Assembly: GCA_029862935.1 (NCBI GenBank)
Contig: JAOTWK010000278.1
Span: 1 to 5,242, forward strand
Length of the DNA stretch: 5,242 bases
DNA from: Gemmatimonadota bacterium
Lineage (GTDB): Bacteria > Gemmatimonadota > Gemmatimonadetes > Gemmatimonadales > GWC2-71-9
Reading direction: 5' to 3'
Shown: positions 1 to 5,242 of the stretch, piece after piece
Layout of the letters: every line of letters begins with the position of its first letter
Numbering within the stretch: the stretch's first letter is position 1
The notes under the pieces: generated by a model
Databases searched by the model: none
What the model saw: the letters and a program-made list of their open reading frames with translations, nothing else
Told to the model about the DNA's origin: nothing
Position numbers and translations under genes: made by a program

Positions 1-1
1 T

Positions 2-214
2 GACATGCTGGTCGACATCGACGATCCGGAGGTCGGCACCTACACGTTTGCCCGCTCCACCCCGCATCTGTCGGCAGCCCCCGAGATCGTCAAGCACCCA
101 TCCCCCGCCCTGGGCCAGCATACCCGAGAGATCTTGGAAGGGCTGCTCGGCGTTGCTCCGGCCGAGGTGGTTCGGCTGGCGGAGGAGCAGGTGGTGGGGC
201 TGGCCGACTCCTAG
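2..214 (+). CDS. CaiB/BaiF family CoA-transferase, C-terminal fragment
   Basis: This is the 3' end of a gene that begins left of the window; the frame is open from base 2 to the TAG at 212-214. Family III (CaiB/BaiF) CoA-transferases move CoA between carboxylic acids in the cytoplasm. The visible residues match the usual C-terminus of the family: a strand-rich piece ending in 'STPHLSAAPE', then the near-signature 'PSPALGQHTREILEGLLG', then a closing helix ('PAEVVRLAEEQVV') where homologues typically have a helix ending in 'GVI' or 'GVV'. The catalytic Asp lies in the missing N-terminal part, so the substrate (formyl-, carnitine-, mesaconyl- or methylacyl-CoA type) cannot be told. The ATG at 5-7 is internal, not a start. 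No functional link to the genes that follow is apparent, and 235 nt separate it from the next start. The assignment rests on recognising the C-terminal pattern. Confidence 0.72.
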   Translation, partial: DMLVDIDDPEVGTYTFARSTPHLSAAPEIVKHPSPALGQHTREILEGLLGVAPAEVVRLAEEQVVGLADS

Positions 215-387
215 GGGCTCCCTCAGGCACCCCACCCAAGAGTCCGATCGCTGAATTCGCGTTACCGAATCGGGTCCCGAACGGAAACAACCAGCCCATT
301 CCGACATGGAGAAATGTGCCGAGAAGACGCCGGAATTCCACGAAATTTGGGCAGGATCTACCTCACATGAGGCTCGGCGTGATTCGT

Positions 388-417
388 GCGACATCGCGCG
401 GGGGGTTCCCCGACAAT
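388..417 (+). promoter_or_regulatory. Candidate sigma70-like promoter for the operon
   Basis: GCGACA at 388-393 matches the -35 consensus TTGACA at four of six positions. GACAAT at 412-417 matches the -10 consensus TATAAT at four of six, and the spacer is 18 nt. Transcription would begin near 424, leaving a leader of about 25 nt that contains the GGGAGG ribosome-binding site. The G-run and C-run of the spacer (about 400-411) are unusual. In GC-rich DNA a 4/6 plus 4/6 match can arise by chance, so this is only a candidate. Confidence 0.25.
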
Positions 418-438
418 ACTTCTGGAAGCAGTGTTCGT

Positions 439-444
439 GGGAGG
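439..444 (+). promoter_or_regulatory. Ribosome-binding site fixing the GTG start at 450
   Basis: GGGAGG lies 5 nt upstream of GTG at 450-452. It is the best Shine-Dalgarno match in the region. It decides the regulator start at 450 over the ATG at 306, because the receiver domain begins only about 11 residues after this GTG. Confidence 0.7.
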
Positions 445-449
445 CAAGC

Positions 450-1559
450 GTGGCCCTACCGAACCGGCCCACAGACGAAGCACGTATCCTCATCGTGGAC
501 GACGAGGAGCCCAATATCCGGCTGCTGGAGCAGATCCTCAGCACGGGGGGCTATACGTGCGTTCACAGCACGAGTGACTCTCGCCAGGTGCTGGATTTGT
601 ACCGTGAGTTCGAGCCGGACTTGATCTTGTTGGACATCAAGATGCCCCACCTCGACGGGCATCAAGTTCTGGAACAGCTGGGAAGCGTGGTGCCCGAGGA
701 CGAGTATTTGCCGGTGCTCGTACTCACGTCAGATGGAAGCACGCCGACGAAGCGCCGCGCCCTCTCGGGCGGCGCCAAGGACTTCCTGACGAAGCCATTC
801 AGCTCAGTGGAAGTCCGGCTCCGGGTCCAAAACCTCCTCGAGACGCGGTTCCTGCACCGCACCCTGCGTGACCACAACCGACTCCTGGAGCAGCGAGTGG
901 AACGGCGAACGGCTCAGCTCGTCCGTCGGACGGATGAGCTCGAAGAGGCACGCATCGAGATCCTCCAGCGGCTCGCGCGCGCTGCAGAGTTCCGAGACGA
1001 CGCCACGGGGCTGCACACCCGCCGCGTCGCACGCATCGCCTTTCTGTTGGCAGAGCGCCTGGGACTGCCGGATGAGGACGTCGGACTGATCAGGCGGGCG
1101 GCGCCGCTCCACGACATCGGCAAGATCGGCGTGCCTGACACCGTCCTCCTCAAGCCGGGTCCGCTCGATACCTCAGAAATCGAGGTGATGCGAGCCCACG
1201 CTGCCATCGGGGCGGACATCTTGTCGGGAAGCCGCGTGCCACTCTTGGGCACGGGACGAGAGATCGCCCTTACCCATCACGAGTGGTGGGACGGCAGCGG
1301 CTATCCGGCAGGGCTCGGGGATGAGGCGATTCCGGCTTCCGGTCGGGTGGTGGCCGCCGCGGACGTGTTCGACGCGCTGACGCACAAACGGCCCTACAAG
1401 GATGCCTGGTCACCAGAAGACGCTGCAGACGAAATCCGGCGGCTTGCGGGCATCCAATTCGATCCCCAGGTGGCTGCGGCGCTTGGCGATTTGTTCCGCG
1501 AGGGACAGCTCGACGAGCGTCGCCTTGAAGAAGACGAAGTGTCCGGAGAAGAGCCATGA
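450..1559 (+). CDS. Response regulator with HD-GYP output domain (predicted c-di-GMP phosphodiesterase)
   Basis: This 369-residue cytoplasmic protein has RpfG-like architecture. Residues 11-130 form a receiver domain with the acidic pair D17/D18, phosphoacceptor D62 (in 'LLDIKMP'), T93 and K115 (in 'TKPF'). Residues about 130-175 form a charged helical, probably coiled-coil, linker. Residues about 170-350 are an HD-GYP domain with H189, the HD pair H221/D222 with K225, '[11 protein letters not shown]' at 276-286, and D305/D308 before 'RPYK'. The HD, HHE and GYP motifs are all intact, so hydrolysis of cyclic-di-GMP through a metal centre is predicted, presumably gated by phosphorylation of D62. 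The GTG start has GGGAGG 5 nt upstream. The stop overlaps the next start in ATGA (1556-1559), so translation is probably coupled. The kinase two genes downstream is the likely partner. The acidic C-terminal tail (353-369) has no assigned role. Activity and cognate kinase are inferred. Confidence 0.93.
   Translation: MALPNRPTDEARILIVDDEEPNIRLLEQILSTGGYTCVHSTSDSRQVLDLYREFEPDLILLDIKMPHLDGHQVLEQLGSVVPEDEYLPVLVLTSDGSTPTKRRALSGGAKDFLTKPFSSVEVRLRVQNLLETRFLHRTLRDHNRLLEQRVERRTAQLVRRTDELEEARIEILQRLARAAEFRDDATGLHTRRVARIAFLLAERLGLPDEDVGLIRRAAPLHDIGKIGVPDTVLLKPGPLDTSEIEVMRAHAAIGADILSGSRVPLLGTGREIALTHHEWWDGSGYPAGLGDEAIPASGRVVAAADVFDALTHKRPYKDAWSPEDAADEIRRLAGIQFDPQVAAALGDLFREGQLDERRLEEDEVSGEEP
1545..1548 (+). 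promoter_or_regulatory. Ribosome-binding site of the lipoprotein gene
   Basis: GGAG lies 7 nt before the ATG at 1556, inside the last codons of the regulator gene. It supports the start that overlaps the regulator stop by four bases. Confidence 0.55.
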
Positions 1560-2068
1560 GTCGTGCGGTTACGCTGATGGCCGCTGGCGCGCTCGTCGCC
1601 GGCTGCGCGGGTCTCAGCCTCCGAAACGAACCGAGCGATGTCGACCACATGGCGGCGGCGGTGAGCGCGCTCGAGCAGGAACGGCTCCTTGTGGCCTTCG
1701 ATCATGTGCTCGCCGTTGTCTATTCCCAGCCGGGCGGAAGTCTGGAACGCCACGCGCGGCTCCTCGCCGCAGCCCTCGCCCTCGATCCGCGGAATCCGGC
1801 ACGCGATCCCAAGTTGGGCGCTGAGCTGCTGACGAGCTTTCGAAAGGACGAACAAGACGCGTGGGAGACGTCACTCGCGCACACGCTCTTCGCGCTCGCG
1901 CTCGATCTGGGGGCGGAGCCAGACTCGGCACTCACGACGGGTGCTCCGTTGGCGCCGCTTCCAGCCATAACGGCGCAACCAATGGCCGTGAGGCTGCGCG
2001 AGCTCGAGGCAACGGTGGCACAACTGCAAGAAGAGCTCAAGCGCATTCGCGAGACGCTCAAGCCTTGA
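1556..2068 (+). CDS. Small lipoprotein with C-terminal coiled coil, QseG-like by position
   Basis: This 170-residue protein is predicted to be exported and lipid-anchored. A short basic start (MSR) is followed by a hydrophobic segment (4-16) and the lipobox V-A-G-C, with the acylated Cys at 17. Residues about 27-120 are mostly helical, with Ala- and Leu-rich helices and a few charged turns. A Pro/Ala/Thr-rich hinge (about 121-142) leads to a heptad-like amphipathic helix at 143-168, a likely coiled coil. I recognise no enzymatic motif. It overlaps the regulator stop by four bases and is followed 13 nt later by a sensor kinase. In enterobacteria a lipoprotein gene, qseG, sits between the qseE/glrK kinase and its regulator gene, and its product acts with the kinase. 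The same layout suggests an envelope accessory protein that meets the kinase's periplasmic domain. That role is inference from position and architecture, as I cannot show sequence homology. Alternatively it may be an unrelated structural lipoprotein. Confidence 0.8.
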   Translation: MSRAVTLMAAGALVAGCAGLSLRNEPSDVDHMAAAVSALEQERLLVAFDHVLAVVYSQPGGSLERHARLLAAALALDPRNPARDPKLGAELLTSFRKDEQDAWETSLAHTLFALALDLGAEPDSALTTGAPLAPLPAITAQPMAVRLRELEATVAQLQEELKRIRETLKP

Positions 2069-2081
2069 CGACGAGTACCAA

Positions 2082-3740
2082 GTGACGATCCGCACCAGAC
2101 TGCTGCTCGCCTTTGCCGCGATCGCTCTGCTCTTGGGGCTGCCGTTGGCATACGGCATCGGCCGACTGCGCGAAGTTCGCGGGATCACCGTACAGCTGCA
2201 GACCACGCAAGCGCAGTCGTTGGAAGCGCTGAGCGAACTCCGTGCGGGTCTGGTCGAGTTCGAACGCCACGTGCGGAGCTATGTGATCACTCCCGATCCC
2301 CAGTTCCGCGCGCGGATGCAAGAGGCGCTACGCCAGGCTCGCGAGGGGGCTGGTCGACTCGCGCGATTACGGATCGATGCCAGCCCCACGCCCCCGACCG
2401 GGAAACTGGATTCCCTCGCGGCGACCACCGTCGCGTTGGAGGCGCTGGTCGAAGCACGCCGAGTGCAGCAGGCCACAGACTACCTGCGCACGGTGGTGCA
2501 ACCCGTGATCGTGGAGGCACGCTCGACCGTCGACCCAATCGGGGTGGCGATCAATCGATCGAGTGCGAACGCCGCCACTCGAGTGCAGGAGATCAGTGCT
2601 CGTGCGATTCGGACGGCGCTCATCGGTGCGCTTGTCGCCTTGATGCTTGGTGCCGCCGTGGCCATCTGGACCACCTTGTCGCTCACCCGGCCCGTGCGTC
2701 GCCTTCAGCACAGTATGGCCTCAGTCGCCAAAGGCGTCTTTCTCGCGCCGACGGACTTACCGTATGAGCGCGACGACGAGGTCGGCGATCTCAGCCGTTC
2801 GTTCCGGTCCATGTCGAACCAGCTGGCTGAGCTGGAGCGAATCCGCGGGGAGTTCCTGAACGTCGTCAGTCACGACATCAAGGCACCGCTCAACGTGATC
2901 AACGGGTGTGCCGAGCTCGTGGAAGAGGCGGCAGGCGCGACTTTAGGCGAGGAGCAGCGCGACCACTTGAACACGATCCACGAGCATGTGCGGCTGTTGA
3001 CCGAGCGAGTGGACCGCATGTTGAACCTTGGCCGGCTGGAAGCGCAGGCGTATCCGATTCACGCCGAACGGGTGCCGGTCGTGCCGACATTCGGCTGGGC
3101 GCGGAGCGCCTTCGAACCGCAGGCCCGCCATCACGGGATCGAGTTCACGGTGACGGTCGATCCTAGCGCACCGGCGTTCGTGGAACTGGATCCCGAGTGC
3201 TTACACAACGAGATCCTCGGGAACCTGTTGTCGAACGCGTTCAAACACACGCCACGTGGTGGCACGGTCGCGATCCGCGTCTGGGGCGAGAACACGCGAC
3301 CCGCCGCGCTTCACTTTGCCGTGATCGACTCGGGTGTGGGCATTCCTGAAGACGAGCTGCCCTTCGTGTTCAGCAAGTACTTCCAGTCCGGCACGCGCAA
3401 GCACAAGGGTGGCGTCGGGCTCGGTCTCGCCATCGTTCGCCAACTCGTCGAAGCGCACGGCGGAACCGTAGATGTCGAGAGCCGTCGCGGCGGCGGAACC
3501 ATCTTCCACGTGATGTTGCCCGGGACCGTCCTCGAGCGGTCTCTGGAGGACAGCTGGTCAACGGGGCCGCGCCAACGCCCCTCCGGTCCGACGGAAGTGC
3601 TCGAGTCTTTGGGCCAACCAGCCAAACCGGCGCGGAGCTGGCTGCTGCGCACGCGCCTCTCATTGGGGTCGATCTTCGGGTCGAGCCGAACTGGGCAGGA
3701 TGGTGATGGGCAGCGTCGTGGGCGGGATGAGGAGGGATAG
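2082..3740 (+). CDS. Membrane-bound sensor histidine kinase (HAMP, HisKA, HATPase)
   Basis: This 552-residue inner-membrane kinase has TM1 at about 6-26 and a periplasmic, mainly helical region at about 27-177 with no recognised ligand motif. TM2 is at about 178-198, followed by HAMP at about 199-252. The dimerisation domain has phosphoacceptor H264 in 'VVSHDIKAPLNVING'. The ATPase domain has an N box 'NLLSNAFKHTP' (N381, N385), a G1 box 'DSGVGIP' (D416), an F box 'FVFSKYF' (428-434), a G2 box 'GGVGLGLAI' (443-451) and a final strand ending at 'HVMLP' (476-480). All catalytic motifs are intact. The GTG start lies 13 nt after the lipoprotein stop with only a weak purine-rich site (GACGAG, 2070-2075). 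It is nevertheless the start that places TM1 at the N-terminus. The HD-GYP regulator is the probable phosphotransfer partner. The oddity is a tail of about 70 residues after the ATPase fold (481-552), rich in Arg, Ser and Gly. The topology, including a helical sensor with 'RSYVITPDP' after TM1, resembles QseE/GlrK-type kinases. Confidence 0.93.
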   Translation: MTIRTRLLLAFAAIALLLGLPLAYGIGRLREVRGITVQLQTTQAQSLEALSELRAGLVEFERHVRSYVITPDPQFRARMQEALRQAREGAGRLARLRIDASPTPPTGKLDSLAATTVALEALVEARRVQQATDYLRTVVQPVIVEARSTVDPIGVAINRSSANAATRVQEISARAIRTALIGALVALMLGAAVAIWTTLSLTRPVRRLQHSMASVAKGVFLAPTDLPYERDDEVGDLSRSFRSMSNQLAELERIRGEFLNVVSHDIKAPLNVINGCAELVEEAAGATLGEEQRDHLNTIHEHVRLLTERVDRMLNLGRLEAQAYPIHAERVPVVPTFGWARSAFEPQARHHGIEFTVTVDPSAPAFVELDPECLHNEILGNLLSNAFKHTPRGGTVAIRVWGENTRPAALHFAVIDSGVGIPEDELPFVFSKYFQSGTRKHKGGVGLGLAIVRQLVEAHGGTVDVESRRGGGTIFHVMLPGTVLERSLEDSWSTGPRQRPSGPTEVLESLGQPAKPARSWLLRTRLSLGSIFGSSRTGQDGDGQRRGRDEEG

Positions 3741-3764
3741 GACGGGTCGGAAAGGGGGTGGGAC

Positions 3765-4283
3765 TCAGCGAACGCTGTCCGGACACTCCATCCTGACGGC
3801 CCGCACCGGACTCGTCGCCCCCGAGGGTCTTCCCTCTCTGCGCACGTCGCTGAACGAGATGATAGTACCCACCAAGTCCTGACCCTCGATCTGTGCTTCG
3901 ATGCTCACGCCGGCGAACGCCGCCGGGTGACCCACGTAGACCGAATCGCCGTCCATGAACCGCCAGTAGTTGAACGGATGATCGCGGACCTCACCCGACT
4001 CCGTGATGCTGAACGCCGTGAACACGGTTCCATAGCGTTGGTTGAGGCTCGGCCATGCCGTGAGCCGCGTCGTGTCGAGCTTGAGGATGGGTGCGCTGCC
4101 CCACCCGGCACGACGGCGCTCGACGTCGGGTCCCGACTCGTCGGGCCAGAGAGTGAGGCGGTAGCACCCCGCGACCTGCTCAGGAGAGAAAGGCATCTCG
4201 CGTTGCGCGTTCGACGCAGAACAGGCTCCGGTCGACGCGGCGAACGCAATCAAAACGAGTGACCGGAGCCCGTTCAAAGACAT
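3765..4283 (-). CDS. Small exported protein, probable lipoprotein, unknown function
   Basis: I do not recognise the family with certainty. From the ATG at 4283-4281 the protein has 172 residues. It starts with a signal sequence (MSLNGLRSLVLIAFAAS) leading to T-G-A-C with Cys at 21, an atypical but possible lipobox, so lipid anchoring is likely but not certain. The mature part begins with a polar linker, then 'EQVAGCYRLTL', a pattern I associate with short secreted proteins of Gemmatimonadota. It continues with alternating strands ('GTVFTAFSI', 'DSVYVGHP', 'GQDLVGTIISFSD') that suggest a small beta-rich fold. No catalytic motif is visible. The frame extends upstream to an ATG at 4388, but that would overlap the peptidase gene and put Arg/Ser-rich sequence before the signal peptide, so I chose 4283. 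No good Shine-Dalgarno precedes it: GAGGA lies 21 nt upstream, or 10 nt before an in-frame CTG at 4294-4292. It lies 28 nt after the peptidase stop, probably in one operon with it. Confidence 0.7.
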   Translation of the reverse strand: MSLNGLRSLVLIAFAASTGACSASNAQREMPFSPEQVAGCYRLTLWPDESGPDVERRRAGWGSAPILKLDTTRLTAWPSLNQRYGTVFTAFSITESGEVRDHPFNYWRFMDGDSVYVGHPAAFAGVSIEAQIEGQDLVGTIISFSDVRREGRPSGATSPVRAVRMECPDSVR

Positions 4284-4311
4284 CCCGAGCGGCAGCGAAG
4301 TGGGTCCTCGG

Positions 4312-5242
4312 CTAGCGCCGCCGGTCGGGAACGAGCTCGATGATTTGGCCCTGTTCGTCCCTCGAGTAAACCGGCCCGAGCCACACATCGTTGATCAGCT
4401 GCAGCTTGCCGGCCGTCACGTTCTCCACAGCCATTCCGGCCGGCGGTGGGGGACCGCAATTCGGGCAAGTCCACGGATCCCAGCCCGAGGTCGCCACCGT
4501 ATAGCCCAGGTCGCCCAACGATTTGACTGTTACTTCGCTGAGCGGCATGGCAGTCCCCGGTAATTCAGCGAAACCGGTCATGAGCTCATTGACCAACACG
4601 TTCTCTCTCCAGTGCACACACCTGGTCCCCGGTCCATAGTCGTTCTCCGCCGGTACCTTGTTTCCCATGTAGTTGAGGCCACCGTTGGCTTCGAACGCGG
4701 CGATCGCCGTTGTGCCGTTGAAGAACGGATCGGTCGGGAGCGGCGTGTCATCGTCTATCGGGATGCAGTCATCCCTGTCATCAATGAGGCCGCCGTCATC
4801 CTCCAGATTTCCGAAAATGTCCCACAGACTGCCGATGCCCAACACGTGTCCCATCTCGTGCAGCACCACGTCGTTGAGCTGGCCGTTCGTTTCCAAGTCG
4901 ACCACGTCATCGCTGTCGAACACCATGATTCCGTAAGCCGGGAGCCCCCAGACGCCACCACCGAGGTTTCGCGGCCAACAGAAGGAGGCGAACCCGAGGG
5001 TCCCGCCCACACCGTCTATCGGACCGATTAGCGCGTTGATCGCAACATCATCCACATACTCGTCGAGCACTCCACCGCAGAAAATGAGTGGGAGGCTAAC
5101 CAACTCCGTCGGGAGGTCACCCGTGATCACACTCTCCCACTTTGCGGCGGCGGCGGTGAACGCCGCCTCCTGGCTAACGGTCACGGGGGTGAGGAAATGC
5201 ACGTCAATATCGAACCCCGTGGTGGGGGGATCGATTAGGATC
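4312..5242 (-). CDS. Leishmanolysin-like (M8-type) zinc metallopeptidase, 5' end outside window
   Basis: This minus-strand gene enters from the right edge and ends at TAG (4314-4312). The frame is open to the edge, and the 13 residues before the first visible Met (codon 5202-5200) include 'PPTTGFDIDMHF', which fits the conserved start of the catalytic domain. That Met is therefore internal. Counting from it, the metzincin motif is 'HEMGHVLGIGSLW' (H115, E116, H119). The third zinc ligand is H197 in 'GTRCVHWREN', and the Met-turn is 'NELMTGF' (M208). The following 'PLSEVTVKSLGDLGYTV' is typical of bacterial M8-like enzymes. It would act outside the cytoplasm as a zinc endopeptidase; its signal peptide must lie beyond the window. 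Six Cys (42, 75, 146, 195, 246, 249) suit disulfides in an exported protein. A very acidic loop (about 133-153) separates HExxH from H197. A short tail with 'CPNCGPPPP' and about 45 further residues follows. The small lipoprotein gene lies 28 nt downstream. Confidence 0.9.
   Translation of the reverse strand, partial: ILIDPPTTGFDIDVHFLTPVTVSQEAAFTAAAAKWESVITGDLPTELVSLPLIFCGGVLDEYVDDVAINALIGPIDGVGGTLGFASFCWPRNLGGGVWGLPAYGIMVFDSDDVVDLETNGQLNDVVLHEMGHVLGIGSLWDIFGNLEDDGGLIDDRDDCIPIDDDTPLPTDPFFNGTTAIAAFEANGGLNYMGNKVPAENDYGPGTRCVHWRENVLVNELMTGFAELPGTAMPLSEVTVKSLGDLGYTVATSGWDPWTCPNCGPPPPAGMAVENVTAGKLQLINDVWLGPVYSRDEQGQIIELVPDRRR

Larger units (their letters stand above)
215..449. other. Intergenic region upstream of the signalling operon
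   Basis: This 235-nt stretch separates the CoA-transferase stop from the GTG start at 450. The regulator frame is open back to an ATG at 306. The peptide it would add (306-449) is rich in Cys, Trp and His, lies before the normal start of a receiver domain and does not look like protein. I therefore treat it as non-coding. It holds a weak promoter-like pair (388-417), a ribosome-binding site (439-444) and a small palindrome, TCGGGTCCCGA, at 270-280. There is no T-tract terminator behind the CoA-transferase, so some read-through into the operon is possible. Confidence 0.6.

Noticed and set aside
270..280. Palindrome TCGGGTCCCGA in the leader region, as a possible operator or terminator
   Set aside because: The arms are 5 bp around one base, so no stable hairpin forms. 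Such short palindromes are common by chance in GC-rich DNA, and no second copy was seen nearby.
1394..2206. Several long antisense and alternative-frame open frames over the regulator, lipoprotein and kinase genes
   Set aside because: They are Arg/Ser/Ala/Pro-rich shadows expected in GC-rich coding DNA. They show no domain motifs and lie on top of strongly supported genes.
3761..3780. Imperfect hairpin (CAGC/GCTG stem around GAAC, flanked by GGA/TCC) at the convergent gene junction, next to the palindrome TGTCCGGACA (3776-3785)
   Set aside because: The stem is short with a bulge and has no T-tract on either strand. It overlaps the last codons of the minus-strand gene. It is too weak to call a terminator without a folding energy calculation.
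4284..4388. Upstream extension of the small lipoprotein frame to an ATG at 4388
   Set aside because: It would overlap the peptidase coding sequence and put an Arg/Ser-rich segment ahead of a clear signal peptide that begins at 4283.
4612..5031. Plus-strand open frame of 139 codons inside the peptidase gene
   Set aside because: It is antisense to the zinc-motif region of the M8 gene and has no recognisable motif or ribosome-binding site.
5200..5202. Taking the ATG at 5202 as the start of the peptidase
   Set aside because: The frame is open to the window edge and the upstream residues fit the conserved catalytic-domain beginning, so the true start and signal peptide lie outside the window.

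Overview
The window is GC-rich bacterial DNA, densely packed, with GTG starts and stop/start overlaps. No phylogenetic marker is present. The CaiB/BaiF C-terminus, the leishmanolysin-type (M8) metallopeptidase and the short lipoprotein with a 'GCYRL' motif remind me of Gemmatimonadota or a similar environmental phylum. That placement is inference from family distribution, not a measurement.

Layout from left to right. (1) Positions 2-214, plus strand: the last 70 or so residues of a CaiB/BaiF-type CoA-transferase. (2) Positions 215-449: an intergenic stretch with a weak sigma70-like promoter and a strong Shine-Dalgarno sequence just before a GTG codon at 450. (3) Positions 450-3740, plus strand: a tight three-gene signalling operon. 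It encodes a response regulator with an HD-GYP output domain (predicted cyclic-di-GMP phosphodiesterase), a small lipoprotein with a C-terminal coiled coil, and a membrane-bound HAMP/HisKA/HATPase sensor kinase. The first two genes overlap by ATGA, and the third starts 13 nt after the second ends. (4) Positions 3765-5242, minus strand, convergent with the operon: an M8 metallopeptidase that runs off the right edge, followed 28 nt downstream by a small exported, probably lipid-anchored, protein of unknown function. Only 24 nt separate the two convergent units, and I see no convincing terminator there.

How the genes may work together. The kinase has two membrane segments flanking a periplasmic helical domain of about 150 residues. 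It would sense an envelope or extracytoplasmic cue and pass phosphate from His264 to Asp62 of the regulator, changing c-di-GMP hydrolysis. The lipoprotein encoded between them resembles, in position and architecture, QseG of enterobacteria, which lies between the QseE/GlrK kinase and its regulator. It could therefore be an envelope accessory factor for the kinase. The minus-strand pair looks like a secreted protease plus an exported partner and has no obvious functional link to the signalling operon.

I see no tRNA, rRNA, CRISPR array, insertion sequence or phage gene. The most interesting element is the regulator-lipoprotein-kinase operon. It is a variation on known families, not a clearly new system.
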